A program made the translations under genes and the position numbers. DNA of 51,726 nucleotides, taken from assembly GCA_946639585.1 (NCBI GenBank), contig CAMPBS010000001.1, positions 72,210 through 123,935 on the forward strand. The letters are read 5' to 3'. The number at the start of each line of letters is the position of its first letter. The stretch's first letter is position 1. Shown here in pieces: positions 1 to 6,671 of this stretch. The stretch is from an uncultured Clostridium sp. (GTDB taxonomy: Bacteria > Bacillota > Clostridia > TANB77 > CAG-508). The notes under the pieces were generated by a model. It was given only the letters and a program-made list of their open reading frames with translations, did no database searches and was not told the DNA's origin.

Positions 1-609
1 TATATAAAATACTTGAATGAAATGGAAAAAATGAATTTGGAAATTGCTAGTGAGTTTTTAGTTATGGCATCTACTTTGTTATATTTAAAATCTAAAAAGC
101 TATTACCAAAACAACAAGAAGAGGAAGAAGAACTGACTGAAGAAGAACTTATTCAAAGAATTATAGATTACAAAAAATACAAAGAAATAAGTACAAAATT
201 AAAACAAAATTACATGGAATATTGCAATAGAGTTTTTAAAGGCCAAGAAGAAATAGATTTACCAAAGCAACAAGTTGACTTTAACTATAATGCAGATTTA
301 ATACCAAATCTATATAGAGATTTACAAAAAAGAACAAGTGAAAGAATAAATGTAAATGCTAAAAATATTGAAAAAATAGCACTCGTTGAGAACTACTCAG
401 TCTCAAGTAAAGTAAAAGAAATGTATAAAACACTAATAAAACAAAAAAGATTCATTTTCAATAAATTATTCTCAATAAAAAAACGCAATAAACAAGAAGT
501 TGTAACAGCATTTAGCGGATTGCTTGAAATGAGCAGAAGAAGCAAAGTTGAAACAACGCAAGAAGAACTTTTTGGAGATATAACAGTAGAAAAGAAAAAA
601 AGAGCTTAA
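1..609 (+). CDS. scpA: Segregation and condensation protein A (3' part, start outside window)
   Basis: ScpA is the kleisin subunit that bridges the SMC ATPase heads in the bacterial condensin that organises and separates sister chromosomes. The reading frame is open from base 1, so the N-terminus lies upstream and about 202 residues are visible. The segment EIASEFLVMASTLLYLKSKKLLP is the conserved ScpA core helix that contacts SMC, followed by an acidic linker (QQEEEEELTEEEL) and a C-terminal winged-helix region near FSGLLEMSRRSKV. Any TTG or ATG start inside the window would be artificial. The usual partner scpB does not follow; the next gene is a DUF2953 membrane protein. The identification is firm from the core motif and C-terminus. 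Confidence 0.9.
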   Translation, partial: YIKYLNEMEKMNLEIASEFLVMASTLLYLKSKKLLPKQQEEEEELTEEELIQRIIDYKKYKEISTKLKQNYMEYCNRVFKGQEEIDLPKQQVDFNYNADLIPNLYRDLQKRTSERINVNAKNIEKIALVENYSVSSKVKEMYKTLIKQKRFIFNKLFSIKKRNKQEVVTAFSGLLEMSRRSKVETTQEELFGDITVEKKKRA

Positions 610-653
610 AAATAAAAATAATGGAAAAACTAATAAAAGCGGAGGCGATTATA

Positions 654-1317
654 TTGGTTTTTCTTTTTATTTTGCTAATTTTATTTTTAATAGTACTAAC
701 ATTAAAAATAAAAATTGAAATACATAATGTGAATTTTACACTGCATGAGCCACAAAGTGATTTAATTAGCAATATGGAAAATAATTCTAAAAGAAGAATT
801 TTTAATATAAAAGATAACTACAAAATAAAAATTTCATTTAAAATATTGGGATTTTTGCAAATATTTTCAACCAAAATAACAAGGAAAAAGATAGACAAAA
901 TCAGTAAAAAAATAAAAAAATTAAATATAAAATCACGTTTCAAATCTTTTAATAAAGACACATCTTTGCTTGATACAAGAAAGATAATAGAAAATTTGAA
1001 TTTCAAAATAAAAGAATTCAATTTAAAAGCTAAAATAGGTTTAGATAGCATAATGCTTTTAACATATATAATTCCTGTTTTGAGTACAATAATCTCAATA
1101 ATATTAGTCAAGAAAAAAGTCAAAATAAAAAAACAATTTTACCAGATTAAACCAATATATAATAGGCGGAAATTTATTAAATGTTGAATTTGATGGTATA
1201 TTTGAACAAAAATTGATACATATTATAAAAGTAATATATATCATAAATAAAAAGAGGAGAGTGGAGAAAAATGACAGAACATCCAATAGAAGGGCTTATG
1301 GTTACAGCTATGAATAG
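654..1317 (+). pseudogene. DUF2953-family membrane protein, frameshifted
   Basis: This small protein has one N-terminal membrane helix (FLFILLILFLIVLTL) and a basic, beta-rich body, and sits directly upstream of ytfJ, as DUF2953 genes commonly do in Clostridia. I chose the TTG at 654 because GGAGG lies at 641-645 with 8-nt spacing; the in-frame ATG at 621 has no ribosome-binding site. The first frame ends at 1187 after ...QIKPIYN, but the typical DUF2953 C-terminus (IGGNLLNVEFDGIF, then IHIIKVIYIINKKRR) continues in another frame from about 1162 to the stop at 1315-1317, overlapping the ytfJ start. The shift lies in an AT repeat (about 1155-1164) and is equivalent to losing two bases. It could be a real mutation, slippage or a sequence error. 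The function of DUF2953 is unknown. Confidence 0.65.
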
Positions 1318-1906
1318 TATTCAAGATATGGTTGATGTAAACACGATTATAGGTGAACCGATACATGCAGGTAATAATATAGTTATAATACCAATTTCAA
1401 AAGTAACTTTTGGATTTGCAGCAGGAGGAAGTGAATTTAGTGATGAAACTTTAAATGAATACAATAAAAAAGACAAGGAAGAGCAAATAAATTATAGATT
1501 GCCTTTTGGTGGCGGTGCTGGAGCAGGAGTTGCAATAAATCCAGTTGCATTCTTAGTAATAAATAATAATAATGTTAAGCTTATGCCAGTAAACCATTCA
1601 TCAGCAATAGACAAACTATTAGACTATGTTCCAGACTTATTTGAAAAAGCATCAAAACTTATGAGTAAGTGCTTAGAAGACAAGAAAGAAAAAACAACCG
1701 AAATTTTGAATCAAATGAAAGAAACAGAAAAAGATATAAAAGAAAATATTTTAAACAAAGATACTAAAAAAGGTAAAGTTAAGAAAATAAGTATTGAAAA
1801 AAATATTAAAAGACCAGAAAAAACAAATTTAGAGTATGAATTTGAGTATGAAAATAATAAAGATGATAAAGATGAGGGATTTCAGTTTGAAATTGATGAT
1901 GAGTAA
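1271..1906 (+). CDS. ytfJ: Sporulation protein YtfJ (GerW family)
   Basis: YtfJ/GerW is a spore protein linked to germination in Bacillus; its biochemical role is not settled. The conserved domain spans about residues 1-130: HPIEGLM, then DVNTIIGEPI, IIPISKVTFGFAAGGSEF, and the glycine-rich FGGGAGAGVAINPVAFLV. The family is usually near 150 residues. This one has 211, with a charged low-complexity tail of about 75 residues rich in Lys, Glu and Asp, ending FQFEIDDE. The ATG at 1271 follows a purine-rich GAGGAGAGTGGAG stretch. The gene follows the DUF2953 gene, and a hairpin closes the transcript. The gene is a marker that the organism forms endospores. Confidence 0.9.
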   Translation: MTEHPIEGLMVTAMNSIQDMVDVNTIIGEPIHAGNNIVIIPISKVTFGFAAGGSEFSDETLNEYNKKDKEEQINYRLPFGGGAGAGVAINPVAFLVINNNNVKLMPVNHSSAIDKLLDYVPDLFEKASKLMSKCLEDKKEKTTEILNQMKETEKDIKENILNKDTKKGKVKKISIEKNIKRPEKTNLEYEFEYENNKDDKDEGFQFEIDDE

Positions 1907-1915
1907 AAATAAAAA

Positions 1916-1944
1916 CCAAGTAATGTTGCAATTACTTGGCTTTT
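1916..1944 (+). terminator. Hairpin after ytfJ
   Basis: CCAAGTAAT pairs with ATTACTTGG around a 6-nt loop, followed by CTTTT. The T-tract is short, so this is a weak intrinsic terminator. Confidence 0.6.
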
Positions 1945-1949
1945 GGTGT

Positions 1950-2248
1950 AGATGGAAAACGATATACCTCATTTTTATCTCTTGAATTGCCTAATTTATT
2001 AGTGTTTGCAAATTTTTATATTAAATATGTACAGTCAAAGTACAGTAACGGGAATTTTATTTAGATTTCCTGTGTGAAGTTTGTTCTATTGATGGTGGTA
2101 ATCAATATACAAAAATTGGTGGAAATTTTGAATATATTAATTGTATAAATGAAAATGGCACAGAAGAGCCATTAAAAAGATAATACTAATGTAATTAAAG
2201 CAGAAAAACGAGCATTTAATAATAAATAATCATAAATATATATTCAAG
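1950..2248. other. Gene-free stretch with a possible decayed coding remnant
   Basis: No intact gene is visible. The + strand is open from 2049 to 2183 (45 codons, then TAA) and reads like real protein (IDGGNQYTKIGGNFEYIN, ending EEPLKR), but it has no start codon or ribosome-binding site. A terminator-like hairpin follows at 2249. The direct repeat GTACAGT occurs at 2029 and 2040. The simplest reading is the 3' remnant of a lost gene. Confidence 0.35.
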
Positions 2249-2272
2249 CACTTCAAATTGAGGTGTTTTTTA
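2249..2272 (+). terminator. Intrinsic terminator downstream of the remnant
   Basis: CACTTC pairs with GAGGTG (one G-U pair) around a short loop and is followed by a T-run. Confidence 0.55.
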
Positions 2273-2306
2273 GTTTAGCATTACTGCACAATATTGCAAG
2301 TTAAAT

Positions 2307-2335
2307 TTGCGAAAATCTACATAATATGGTATAAT
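2307..2335 (+). promoter_or_regulatory. SigA-type promoter of the 203-aa gene
   Basis: TTGCGA (2307-2312), a 17-bp spacer and TATAAT (2330-2335). The RBS GGAGG (2376-2380) lies 9 nt before the ATG. Confidence 0.75.
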
Positions 2336-2389
2336 AGAATTGTATAGGTAAACACCATACAATAAAAAAATTTTTGGAGGTCGAACATT

Positions 2390-3001
2390 ATGACAAACAT
2401 CAAGGCAAAGGCAACAGAGGCTATTCGCAACGGCAAGGAAATCTTCATTCATAAGGCTATAGGCGAAGTTCGTGAGAACTGCGTTTACGCCACTACCATC
2501 GAAGAAGTTCCCACATTTCTGCTGGAGGATGGTGCTGTTACGGTTAATTCCGATGGCTCTATCACACTCTATGCAGTTGAATCTCCTGCAACACGTCAGT
2601 TTCCCGTCTATGTTTGTTGGGAAGAAGTATCTGCTGAAAATGCAGACAAAGTTCCTGGCAAATATGGTAGCTGGTCGAAGGACAACGGCGACACCACCCT
2701 CAAGGTAGTAGACGGAAAATGCTACAATCTGCCCTCAATGGTAAAAGCAACCCTCATCACTGAGGTTGTTCCTGAATGGGTTATTGCAGCAGGCTTCCCT
2801 GTAAACCATAATGGTAATACTTGGGAGCTCACTCGTACAGACTGGGGCGGCGAAGTTCGTGTTGGAACTATCGGTAAGGCACTGTGGTGCCAGTATGGAG
2901 AAGGAGATGTCAATATCCTTGCCCTGACAGAAAAGTCTGCTTCGGAATACATTGTCTCCCTCAACGGAGAAGATGTGGGAGTACTGACTGATCTGGCTTA
3001 A
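2390..3001 (+). CDS. Unrecognised 203-aa protein, probably horizontally acquired
   Basis: I do not recognise this protein. It starts MTNIKAKATEAIRNGKEIFIHK and has no signal peptide or membrane segment. The middle contains VPGKYGSWSKDNG and several tryptophans (about eight in all), suggesting a compact beta-rich cytoplasmic domain. Base composition is very different from its neighbours: codons such as CGC, GGC, CTG, ACC and TCC are frequent, whereas the rest of the window avoids G and C at third positions. It is a self-contained unit with its own consensus-like promoter, strong RBS and GC-rich terminator, and sits between a decayed remnant and an unknown minus-strand operon. Recent transfer, perhaps as cargo of a mobile element, is the best explanation; no transposase or integrase is visible nearby. 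Confidence 0.75.
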   Translation: MTNIKAKATEAIRNGKEIFIHKAIGEVRENCVYATTIEEVPTFLLEDGAVTVNSDGSITLYAVESPATRQFPVYVCWEEVSAENADKVPGKYGSWSKDNGDTTLKVVDGKCYNLPSMVKATLITEVVPEWVIAAGFPVNHNGNTWELTRTDWGGEVRVGTIGKALWCQYGEGDVNILALTEKSASEYIVSLNGEDVGVLTDLA

Positions 3002-3052
3002 GTCTCATCTCCAAATCCTAATCTAATAGTTTCATTAGCTAATGGTTAGGTT

Positions 3053-3085
3053 GAGCGCTCCCCATAGGAGCGCTTTTCTTTTTTT
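3053..3085 (+). terminator. Strong terminator of the 203-aa gene
   Basis: AGCGCTCC (3054-3061) pairs with GGAGCGCT (3067-3074) around a 5-nt loop, followed by a T-rich tract. Confidence 0.85.
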
Positions 3086-3118
3086 GATTTTTTTCTTAAT
3101 TGGATTACGAGAGATAAA

Positions 3119-3143
3119 GCAAAAGCACCCCGAAGGTGCTTTT
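3119..3143 (-). terminator. Terminator of the minus-strand unknown operon
   Basis: AAAAGCACC (3121-3129) pairs with GGTGCTTTT (3135-3143), immediately after the stop of the 119-aa gene on the minus strand. The A/T flanks could make it work in both directions. Confidence 0.8.
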
Positions 3144-3144
3144 A

Positions 3145-3504
3145 TTAACTAGCTTTTCTTAGCTTTGCAAGTTTTTCTTCTTGTTTCTTTATTGATTCTC
3201 CATAGTAGCTTTCTAATTTTTTTAATTTTTCAATAGGTAAGTCATATAGTAATTTAGGATTACTTTCTAATTTATCTAAAAATTCTTCTCTCTTCATTTC
3301 ATTTATATAGTCATTATTAGTTTCAACCCTTATATTTTCTTCAAATTTCTTTTTCCTATTGTCCTCTTTTTCAAATTTAGTTTGAACTTTAATTCTTTCT
3401 TCATTATTGTTATCTATTTCTTCTTTAAAGAAGAATTTTCTAAAAAAATTCTTTATTTTTCCAAATAAATTATTATCTTGTTTAACTGGTAAATTACTAT
3501 TCAT
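3145..3504 (-). CDS. Unrecognised small charged protein, partner of the 536-aa gene
   Basis: This 119-residue protein matches no family I can name. It is dominated by Lys, Glu and Asn and has no membrane segment; a basic aromatic patch near residues 13-27 (LFGKIKNFFRKFFFKEE) could be an amphipathic membrane-binding helix. The C-terminal third is a regular charged helix: EEFLDKLESNPKLLYDLPIEK followed by a coiled-coil-like end. It starts 15 nt after the 536-aa gene with its own RBS (AAGGAG), and the terminator follows at once, so the two form one operon. A joint function of the two is an inference from this arrangement. Confidence 0.7.
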   Translation of the reverse strand: MNSNLPVKQDNNLFGKIKNFFRKFFFKEEIDNNNEERIKVQTKFEKEDNRKKKFEENIRVETNNDYINEMKREEFLDKLESNPKLLYDLPIEKLKKLESYYGESIKKQEEKLAKLRKAS

Positions 3505-3519
3505 AGTTAGTCTCCTTAA

Positions 3520-5130
3520 TTAATCATCAAATTCGTGTAAAATTTCTGATTTTCTTTGTTCTTCCATAGAAATTTCGTTCATAATAACTCTTCTTTTATT
3601 AGCCAAAGCCATAATTCTTTGAACTATAGAATTTTTTTGACGTAATTCATCTCTTTGTGCAGTTAATGTAGATACTTCTTGTCCTAAAGAGCTCTCTACT
3701 AGATTTTTTTCTTCATCTGATAATCTTGCTAAATCCTCTGGTATTGGATTGCTTATTATTTGTGAAACTATATTTCTTCGTATTCCTTCAATATTTCCAA
3801 TTCCTTGTTGCTCAATTGCTGGAATTATTTTTTCATCAACATATTCAGGATCATGTATTGCTACCAGTATATCTCCATATCCTTTTAACGCTGGATAAAA
3901 CTCTTCGCCCTGAGTTATAGAATCAGATAAATTTCTTGCAGTTTTAATACCACGTTCTAAGAAAAAATCTTTTACTCTGCCATTATATACTTGTTCTAAT
4001 TCTTCTTCATTTACTTCAATTCCAGCTACCTCAAATATTGGCCTAACAAATAACAAATCTGCTTTTGCTTCTTTCCAGCCTATTAATTCACTTGGCATGT
4101 GTTGATGTTTTTTCTCTCTAGAATTAAATTTCTTAACATTGTCTTGAACCCATCCATCATGAACATGGAACAAAGTATCCATAATTAAATTATTAACCAA
4201 TGCTTTATTTGTAATTATACTTTGGCCATTTGTTTTTGGGTCTAATCTATGTGACATTTCATTATTATCTCTAAGCCAATCTATTATTTTGCTTTGTCCA
4301 CCATTATAAATAAATGTTGATAATTCAGATACATCTTTGTCTGATAATCCAAGTGAACTTTTTATTCCTTCAATAGCATAATCCATTGAACCTTTAGCAT
4401 ATACCTGTGAGTCTATTTCTTCAAAAGATTGCTCTAAAATATTTTTTTGTGCTTCTTCTTCTGATAATCCATTCCAATTCATTAAAGCATGTTTTGCAAC
4501 TTGATAATAAGGTATATTTAATTTTTCGTTATTTAGTATTTGTTTACTAAGTGAATCACTTGTTTCAGAATCTTTTTTAGTTTTTTCAATTTCACTTAAT
4601 ATTGATATTGCTACATCCTTAACTTTATTTCTAAAACTTGATTTTTCGCCCCAATACTCTAAAAAGCCATAATCCCTATACCATCTATCATTTCTAATAT
4701 AATCCATACTTTCTATAATTGCTTTTTTATAATCACTATTTTCTAAGGAGTTAATTATTCTATCAAGAAAATTAAAACTATATTCTGCACGTATTCTTTC
4801 ACAAGAATCTCCAGGATGTTCCTTATCAAAAAAATCCAGTCTATCTATAACATCTCTATAACTCATTGTTAATACAGTCAGCTTTTGTTCATCTGTTTCT
4901 AAATGCTCTCCTAATTGTCCAATAACATCACAAACTTCTCGTATAGCATAAATATTTTTGAAATCAATTTCATTGTTTCCGTCTTTTAATCTTCCTTTGT
5001 CTGCCAGTTTCCCTGCATATTTCCACAACTTCCTACAGTTGTCTAAAATCTCTTCAGAAGAATAGTTCCCTTCTGAAAGATCTTTTGCTATTTTTTTAAC
5101 TTCTGCTTTTGATTTTACTTCATCACTCAT
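3520..5130 (-). CDS. Unrecognised 536-aa helical protein
   Basis: The start is fixed by GAGGAG before ATG at 5130. The protein looks soluble and mostly alpha-helical, without signal peptide, transmembrane helix or Walker motif. The most distinctive part is the middle: LIMDTLFHVHDGWVQDNVKK, then HMPSELIGWKEAKADLLFV. The His-rich HVHDGW stretch resembles a metal site but does not match an HD or phosphatase signature I can defend. Residues from about 480 to 535 form a probable coiled coil (SLGQEVSTLTAQRDELRQKN onward). It is first in an operon with the 119-aa gene, and its upstream region carries three TGTAAT/ATTACA repeats. The function is unknown. Confidence 0.75.
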   Translation of the reverse strand: MSDEVKSKAEVKKIAKDLSEGNYSSEEILDNCRKLWKYAGKLADKGRLKDGNNEIDFKNIYAIREVCDVIGQLGEHLETDEQKLTVLTMSYRDVIDRLDFFDKEHPGDSCERIRAEYSFNFLDRIINSLENSDYKKAIIESMDYIRNDRWYRDYGFLEYWGEKSSFRNKVKDVAISILSEIEKTKKDSETSDSLSKQILNNEKLNIPYYQVAKHALMNWNGLSEEEAQKNILEQSFEEIDSQVYAKGSMDYAIEGIKSSLGLSDKDVSELSTFIYNGGQSKIIDWLRDNNEMSHRLDPKTNGQSIITNKALVNNLIMDTLFHVHDGWVQDNVKKFNSREKKHQHMPSELIGWKEAKADLLFVRPIFEVAGIEVNEEELEQVYNGRVKDFFLERGIKTARNLSDSITQGEEFYPALKGYGDILVAIHDPEYVDEKIIPAIEQQGIGNIEGIRRNIVSQIISNPIPEDLARLSDEEKNLVESSLGQEVSTLTAQRDELRQKNSIVQRIMALANKRRVIMNEISMEEQRKSEILHEFDD

Positions 5131-5446
5131 ATTATATTCTCCTCAAATTCTTATACTTATTATTATATATCACAAAATTAGAAAAATTACAACAATATAG
5201 CTCTTTCAAATACTTATATAATAAAAATTTAATATTGTTGTAATATTTCTGTAATGTTTGTAATATTCTATTATCTACAAAAATCTTTTTCTAGAAATTC
5301 ATCGTGTTGTTCAGTTAGTCTGTTATTTACCACTGCTAATCTTAATAAAGTTCGTATATTTTCTCATTTCATATATTTTCTACATGCTTTTGATGTGAAG
5401 TATACATACTTTTAAAAAAATGTTAATATTCAGACGATTTTAGGCA
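5131..5446. other. AT-rich intergenic region upstream of the 536-aa gene
   Basis: It holds the ATTACA repeats at 5239-5264 and a TATAAT-like element for the minus strand at 5162-5167. It also holds a short minus-strand open stretch (about 5271-5354, reading LLRLAVVNNRLTEQHDEF then LEKDF) with no start codon, probably a remnant. I see nothing else. Confidence 0.4.
5239..5264 (-). promoter_or_regulatory. Three ATTACA direct repeats upstream of the 536-aa gene
   Basis: On the minus strand ATTACA occurs three times; on the plus strand these are TGTAAT at 5239, 5250 and 5259 (steps of 11 and 9 bp). Similar arrays precede the second LRR gene and the Flp operon. Direct hexamers one helical turn apart are typical of OmpR/PhoB-type regulator sites; the assignment here is inferred. 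Confidence 0.45.
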
Positions 5447-5478
5447 TAAAAAAAGTAGGTACAAAGTACCTACTTTTT
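5447..5478 (-). terminator. Terminator of tRNA-Leu
   Basis: On the minus strand AGTAGGTAC pairs with GTACCTACT around TTT and is followed by seven T, directly after the encoded CCA. Confidence 0.9.
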
Positions 5479-5566
5479 TGGTGCAGATGGCCGGAATCGA
5501 ACCGGCACGGTTTATTCAACCGCAGGATTTTAAGTCCTGTGCGTCTACCAGTTCCGCCACATCTGC
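5479..5566 (-). tRNA. tRNA-Leu (anticodon UAA)
   Basis: On the minus strand the acceptor arm GCAGATG pairs with CATCTGC. The anticodon stem CAGGA/TCCTG encloses loop CTTAAAA, giving anticodon TAA. The T-arm reads GCCGGTTCGATTCCGGC. A long variable arm (class II) and a D-loop with GGTAGA fit leucine. CCA is encoded (TGG at 5479-5481 on the plus strand). It has its own consensus promoter and terminator, so it is a single-gene unit. The open frame that overlaps it on the plus strand is a translation artefact of the tRNA. Confidence 0.97.
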
Positions 5567-5606
5567 ATGTCATTATTTGAACTGGTTTGTCCTAACGACA
5601 ATTGTT

Positions 5607-5635
5607 ATTATAATATCATTAAAAACATTTGTCAA
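5607..5635 (-). promoter_or_regulatory. Consensus promoter of tRNA-Leu
   Basis: Minus strand: perfect TTGACA (5630-5635), 17-bp spacer, perfect TATAAT (5607-5612), about 40 bp upstream of the tRNA. Confidence 0.9.
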
Positions 5636-5695
5636 TACAAAATTTAAAAAAATTTTAAAAAGTTCAAAAAAAATTTAAAAAATTGTAAAAAGTAC

Positions 5696-5724
5696 TTGAT
5701 TTCATTAGCCTTTTTTGTTATAAT
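5696..5724 (+). promoter_or_regulatory. Promoter of rpsB-tsf
   Basis: TTGATT (5696-5701), 17-bp spacer, TATAAT (5719-5724). Confidence 0.85.
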
Positions 5725-5739
5725 AGTTTGCGTATTAAT

Positions 5740-5805
5740 CACACAAACGGAGTCAGAAGGGAAGTGCCTAGAAAATAGGTCCTGATAGATGTTGAAATTT
5801 GTGGG
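5740..5805 (+). promoter_or_regulatory. Structured 5' leader of rpsB mRNA
   Basis: Between promoter and RBS the RNA can fold into nested helices: CACAAA (5742-5747) with TTTGTG (5798-5803), GTCAG (5752-5756) with CTGAT (5782-5786), and CCTA (5767-5770) with TAGG (5776-5779). It ends about 20 nt before the GGGAGG ribosome-binding site. Ribosomal-protein operons are often autoregulated by binding of their product to such leaders, so an S2-binding element is plausible but inferred. Confidence 0.5.
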
Positions 5806-5834
5806 TGAAATAACAAAAAAGGGAGGAATTAAAA

Positions 5835-6599
5835 ATGGCAGTAGTTGCAATGAAACAATTACTTGAAGCTGGTGTTCACTTTGGACATCAAACAAGAAGA
5901 TGGGATCCTAGAATGGCTGAATACATATTCCAAGCTAGAAACGGAATCCACATTATCGATTTACAAAAAACATCTAAAAAATTAGATGAAGCTTATGATT
6001 TCATAAAATCACAAGCAGAAGAAGGAAAGAAAGTTCTATTCGTAGGAACTAAAAAACAAGCACAAGAATGCATGAAAGAAGCAGCAATCAAGTGCGGAAT
6101 GTATTACATTGACCAAAGATGGTTAGGTGGAATGCTAACAAACTTTGGAACAATCCAAAAAAGAATTCAAAGATTAAAAGACTTAGAAACAATGCAAGAA
6201 GATGGTACATTTGATGTACTACCTAAAAAAGAAGTTATTCTATTAAAGAAAGAAATGGAAAAACTAGAAAAGAACTTAGGTGGAATTAAAGAAATGACAG
6301 AACTACCAGGAGTTATATTCTTAGTAGATCCTAAAAAAGAAAGAATAGCTATATTAGAAGCTAGAAAATTAAACATACCAGTTGTTGGTTTAGTAGACAC
6401 AAACTGCAATCCAGAAGATGTAGATTACTGCATACCTGGAAACGATGACGCAATCCGTGCAGTAAAATTAATAGCAGATGCTATGGCGGACGCTGTAATT
6501 GAAGGAAATCAAGGTGAAAGCTTTGAAAGAACTCAAGAACAAGATGTAGAAGAAGAAATCGAAAGCATGGAACAAGTTGTTGCAGCTGAAGAAGAATAA
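5835..6599 (+). CDS. rpsB: 30S ribosomal protein S2
   Basis: S2 assembles late on the 30S subunit between head and body and recruits S1 or its equivalent. The sequence is typical: [18 protein letters not shown] near the N-terminus, [11 protein letters not shown], the helical-hairpin region around [12 protein letters not shown], and [20 protein letters not shown]. Its 254 residues are normal for Firmicutes; the last 25 or so form an acidic tail ending in EEE. The ATG follows GGGAGG by 7-8 nt. It is the first gene of the rpsB-tsf unit with its own promoter and a folded leader. There is no doubt about identity. Confidence 0.98.
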   Translation: MAVVAMKQLLEAGVHFGHQTRRWDPRMAEYIFQARNGIHIIDLQKTSKKLDEAYDFIKSQAEEGKKVLFVGTKKQAQECMKEAAIKCGMYYIDQRWLGGMLTNFGTIQKRIQRLKDLETMQEDGTFDVLPKKEVILLKKEMEKLEKNLGGIKEMTELPGVIFLVDPKKERIAILEARKLNIPVVGLVDTNCNPEDVDYCIPGNDDAIRAVKLIADAMADAVIEGNQGESFERTQEQDVEEEIESMEQVVAAEEE

Positions 6600-6608
6600 T
6601 AATAAAAC

Positions 6609-6648
6609 AATAATCGTCGGCAGAAAACGTATTTTGGCGACGATTATT
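6609..6648 (+). other. Perfect inverted repeat between rpsB and tsf
   Basis: AATAATCGTCG (6609-6619) pairs perfectly with CGACGATTATT (6638-6648) across an 18-nt loop. No T-run follows, so it is more likely an mRNA processing or stability hairpin, or a partial attenuator, than a full terminator. Confidence 0.6.
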
Positions 6649-6671
6649 TAAAATAAGGGAGGAATTATAAA

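Noticed and set aside
5271..5354. Small minus-strand gene (LLRLAVVNNRLTEQHDEF)
   Set aside because: No start codon or RBS in frame and a TGA just upstream; noted only as possible remnant.
5478..5678. 66-codon plus-strand frame beginning MVQMAGIEPARFIQPQDF
   Set aside because: It is the reverse complement of tRNA-Leu(UAA) read as protein, a well-known spurious annotation; no RBS.
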